Source: Limnovirga soli (GTDB lineage Bacteria; Bacteroidota; Bacteroidia; Chitinophagales; Chitinophagaceae). From it: DNA of 64,000 bases. The position numbers were made by a program, and so were the translations under genes. Location of the stretch: contig NZ_WHPF01000005.1 of the NCBI RefSeq assembly GCF_013106755.1, positions 310,001 to 374,000 on the forward strand, given 5' to 3'. Shown here piece after piece: positions 62,432 through 64,000 of the stretch (positions are counted from its first letter, which is position 1; each line of letters begins with the position of its first letter). The notes under the pieces were generated by a model, which ran no database searches, was not told the DNA's origin, and saw only the letters and a list, made by a program, of their open reading frames with translations.

Positions 62432-62479
62432 AACCCGCATCAGGATTGTTTTGTTTTTATTCAAACACTATTCAATTCT

Positions 62480-62495
62480 TGTTCCACGTGGAACA
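62480..62495. other. parS-like ParB binding site 1
   Basis: TGTTCCACGTGGAACA is a perfect 16-base palindrome fitting the general parS form TGTTnCACGTGnAACA. It lies between mnmG and ybeY. Confidence 0.7.
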
Positions 62496-62531
62496 GATGT
62501 ATTATAAAAGGTTTTTGGGTAGGAAGTAAAG

Positions 62532-62545
62532 GTTTCACGTGGAAC
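62532..62545. other. parS-like ParB binding site 2
   Basis: GTTTCACGTGGAAC, an imperfect palindrome with one half of the classic GTTTCAC type and one GGAAC half, 51 bases from site 1. It touches the last base of the ybeY stop codon. Confidence 0.6.
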
Positions 62546-62976
62546 TATAAACCCAACTCATATGTAGAAATATAGAAATCTTCTTTTCCCCTCATTTCTA
62601 TAATGTCTTTTTTAGACTTGTCTTTATAGCCACATAAATGAAGTGACCCATGAAATAACACCCTTAGTATTTCTGTTGTAAAACTGCAATTATGCAATGT
62701 TGCATTCTCTTTTACGCGGTCTATACTAATATATATTTCTCCAATAATCTCATTTGGGTGATCTGATAAGTCGAATGTAACAATATCAGTAAATGTATTA
62801 TGATTTAAAAACGACCTATTTATATTTAAAAGAAACTCATCGGAACAAAATATATAGTCAATACGCTTCATAGTAACCTTCTCAGCTTTAAAAATATCCT
62901 GAATGAAGGCTCTAATCTTAACTTTGTTCTTAATAGTAAGTTGTCTGTCGCTATAATGAAAGAATACGTTTAACAC
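62545..62976 (-). CDS. ybeY: Endoribonuclease YbeY, rRNA maturation factor
   Basis: 143 residues. Zinc-dependent RNase needed for 16S rRNA 3'-end processing and ribosome quality control. FNHNTFTDIVTFDLSD-type text (FLNHNTFTDIVTFDLS) and GEIYISIDRVKENA are conserved; the metal motif reads HGSLHLCGYKD, giving two histidines at the usual spacing but aspartate at the third ligand position instead of histidine. I recall the same GYKDK form in other Bacteroidota, so this is lineage-typical and not a lesion. Upstream of mnmG on the same strand, with the parS-like pair between. Confidence 0.88.
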   Translation of the reverse strand: MLNVFFHYSDRQLTIKNKVKIRAFIQDIFKAEKVTMKRIDYIFCSDEFLLNINRSFLNHNTFTDIVTFDLSDHPNEIIGEIYISIDRVKENATLHNCSFTTEILRVLFHGSLHLCGYKDKSKKDIIEMRGKEDFYISTYELGL

Positions 62977-63028
62977 GGTGTTGTATTTAGACTTCCAAAT
63001 TTCGTAATAAAAACCGGGGTAGCAATTC

Positions 63029-63036
63029 TACATTTG
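63029..63036 (+). promoter_or_regulatory. -7 promoter box of feoA-nadD
   Basis: TACATTTG fits TAnnTTTG and lies 9 bases before the first ATG (63046) and 15 before the second (63052), so the leader would be very short. Confidence 0.5.
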
Positions 63037-63045
63037 CATATATAA

Positions 63046-63279
63046 ATGGTTATGAAACGATTATCTGAAGTAGAAATAGGAAAAAGGGTGGTTATTAATT
63101 CGTTTGAGAAGGATGACATCTTTATTAAACTCATGGAAATGGGATGTATTCCGGGTGAAACCATAAGGGTTGATCAAATTGCACCATTAGGAGATCCCAT
63201 ATCTATTTCGGTAGCTGGTTATAACCTAAGCCTTCGTTTAAACGAAGCCTACCAGATATTTGTAGATGAAGAAATATAA
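63046..63279 (+). CDS. feoA: FeoA-domain protein
   Basis: 77 residues, a single SH3-like FeoA domain. RLSEVEIGKRVVINSFEKDDIFIKLMEMGCIPGETIRV and DPISISVAGYNLSLRLNEAYQIFV match FeoA, which assists the ferrous-iron permease FeoB. Either of two ATGs (63046, 63052) could start it. No feoB follows; nadD is next after 24 bases, so either feoB is elsewhere or this is an FeoA-like protein with another job. Confidence 0.8.
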   Translation: MVMKRLSEVEIGKRVVINSFEKDDIFIKLMEMGCIPGETIRVDQIAPLGDPISISVAGYNLSLRLNEAYQIFVDEEI

Positions 63280-63303
63280 TAAGCTCAATCCTATATTTAT
63301 TTT

Positions 63304-63888
63304 ATGAAAATTGGTTTATACTTTGGTTCTTTTAATCCAATTCATGTAGGCCATTTAATTATAGCTAACCATGTAATAAATACTACAAACTATGATAAAA
63401 TATGGTTTGTAGTATCACCTCAAAACCCACTAAAGCCTTCTAATTCCCTCTTAAATGAATATACCCGTTTACACCTCGTTCGCCTGGCTATTGAAGATAA
63501 TCCCAGATTTAAAGTAATCGACGTTGAATTTAATTTACCCAAACCATCTTATACAATCGATACGCTTACCTATTTAAAAGAAAAATACCCATCTTATTCC
63601 TTTGCGGTTATTCTTGGATCTGATAGTTATCAAAATCTACCTAAATGGAAAAACTATCAAACCCTTATCAACGAAAATGAATTATTGGTTTACGAGCGGC
63701 CAGGTTTTCCATTTAACCCCCATCCCTTTACTCCCCCTTCCCATACAATACTTTTAAAAGGGGCACCATTACTGGATATTTCTGCCACCAGTATTCGAAA
63801 ACTGCTAGGTGAGGGAAAATCAATTCAATATCTTGTATCCGAAAAAGTAAGGGAAGAGATAAATGCAGCTGGATATTATAAAAAGTAA
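63304..63888 (+). CDS. nadD: Nicotinate-nucleotide adenylyltransferase
   Basis: 194 residues. Adenylates nicotinate mononucleotide in NAD synthesis. IGLYFGSFNPIHVGHLIIANHV has the nucleotidyltransferase HxGH-type motif; PQNPLKP is typical of NadD; the C-terminal ISATSIRKLLGEGKSIQYLV contains the ISxTxIR phosphate loop. Downstream of feoA in the same direction with a 24-base gap. Works in the same pathway as nadA at 58448. Confidence 0.94.
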   Translation: MKIGLYFGSFNPIHVGHLIIANHVINTTNYDKIWFVVSPQNPLKPSNSLLNEYTRLHLVRLAIEDNPRFKVIDVEFNLPKPSYTIDTLTYLKEKYPSYSFAVILGSDSYQNLPKWKNYQTLINENELLVYERPGFPFNPHPFTPPSHTILLKGAPLLDISATSIRKLLGEGKSIQYLVSEKVREEINAAGYYKK

Positions 63889-63898
63889 AGTTGTATTT

Positions 63899-63948
63899 AC
63901 CCGGCAGTTACCTATACATTAAACTGCTCTTGCGTCGCACTCTTGTAC
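63899..63948 (-). repeat. TGCGACGCA element, copy 28
   Basis: Tail ACCCGGC at 63899-63905, body CAGTTACCTATACATT, core at 63929-63940, intact outer head to GTAC at 63947. It starts 10 bases after the nadD stop. Confidence 0.86.
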
Positions 63949-64000
63949 GCCAGCGAACCCTATTCAGCAAATTCATTAAAAAATCAGGCCTAAAAATAAA

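Noticed and set aside
62970-63164. 64-residue minus-strand frame over feoA
   Set aside because: It is the antisense shadow of feoA, which has clear family motifs and a promoter box.
2283-63948. Dispersed elements as intrinsic terminators
   Set aside because: They lack a stable stem followed by a T tract, and several genes with a copy also have a separate clear terminator (6219, 16174, 17777).
1-64000. tRNA or rRNA genes
   Set aside because: I saw no T-loop-like GGTTCGA-type words with surrounding cloverleaf arms and no rRNA-like sequence; a dedicated scan would be needed to be sure.

Overview
The window looks like a chromosomal segment of a low-GC Bacteroidota bacterium, most likely Chitinophagaceae or a close relative. 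Support: a type IX secretion sorting domain, TAnnTTTG -7 promoter boxes with little Shine-Dalgarno signal, DUF2480, PadR/PspC and BlaI/M56 pairs, FtsE without adjacent FtsX, and a Bacteroidota-type YbeY. There is no transposase, integrase, phage module, CRISPR array, rRNA or recognisable tRNA.

Layout. 0-6.2 kb: a secreted endosialidase-chaperone protein, a small membrane protein and a padR-PspC envelope-stress pair. 6.4-10.7 kb: gcvT, two glycosyltransferases and ftsE. 11-16.2 kb: an apparent operon of a MacB-type ABC permease, a BlaI-type repressor and an M56 sensor protease fused to a peptidoglycan amidase and two TonB-plug-like domains, with tandem operator-like palindromes in front. 16.3-29.7 kb: mostly minus-strand housekeeping genes (kdnA-like aminotransferase, korA, LolA-like protein, gamma-glutamyltransferase, rnc-fabF-acpP, 2OG-Fe oxygenase, exbD, DUF5009). 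29.8-49 kb: a Wzx/Wzy-type surface polysaccharide locus, from a promoter and structured leader through WlbB/WlbA-like amino-uronate enzymes, an asparagine-synthase-type amidotransferase, SLBB/Wza export protein, Wzz, Wzx, five glycosyltransferases, Wzy and a UDP-uronate epimerase to rmlB-rmlC-rmlA. No rmlD and no initiating phosphosugar transferase are present. 49-64 kb: glyS, a ferredoxin reductase, a GH140-like hydrolase, corA, ppiD, nadA, mnmG, ybeY, feoA and nadD. Two parS-like palindromes lie between mnmG and ybeY and suggest this end is near the replication origin.

The most striking feature is a dispersed intergenic repeat family, called here the TGCGACGCA element. A copy is about 50-70 bases: a head close to GTACAAGAGTGCGACGCAAG, 20-27 variable bases, and a tail close to GCCGGGC. 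Both the head core (TGCG-A-CGCA) and the tail (GCC-G-GGC) are odd-length palindromes. I count 25 copies with the core, three with an alternative head (GAACCCTGAACC followed by GAGCGTGGCAAG) on the same kind of body, and one decayed copy: about one per 2.3 kb, split evenly between strands, none inside a gene, and most just downstream of stop codons. Four neighbouring pairs are inverted. I do not recognise this as a described element.

Working together: the polysaccharide locus has the parts to make, flip, polymerise and export a heteropolysaccharide probably containing amidated diacetamido-uronic acid and a dTDP-derived deoxysugar. The 11-16 kb operon looks like a cell-wall damage sensing circuit. 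NadA and NadD both serve NAD synthesis, and acpP-fabF-rnc is the usual fatty-acid cluster. Coordinates come from reading the sequence by eye; domain names come from remembered family motifs and no database search was run.
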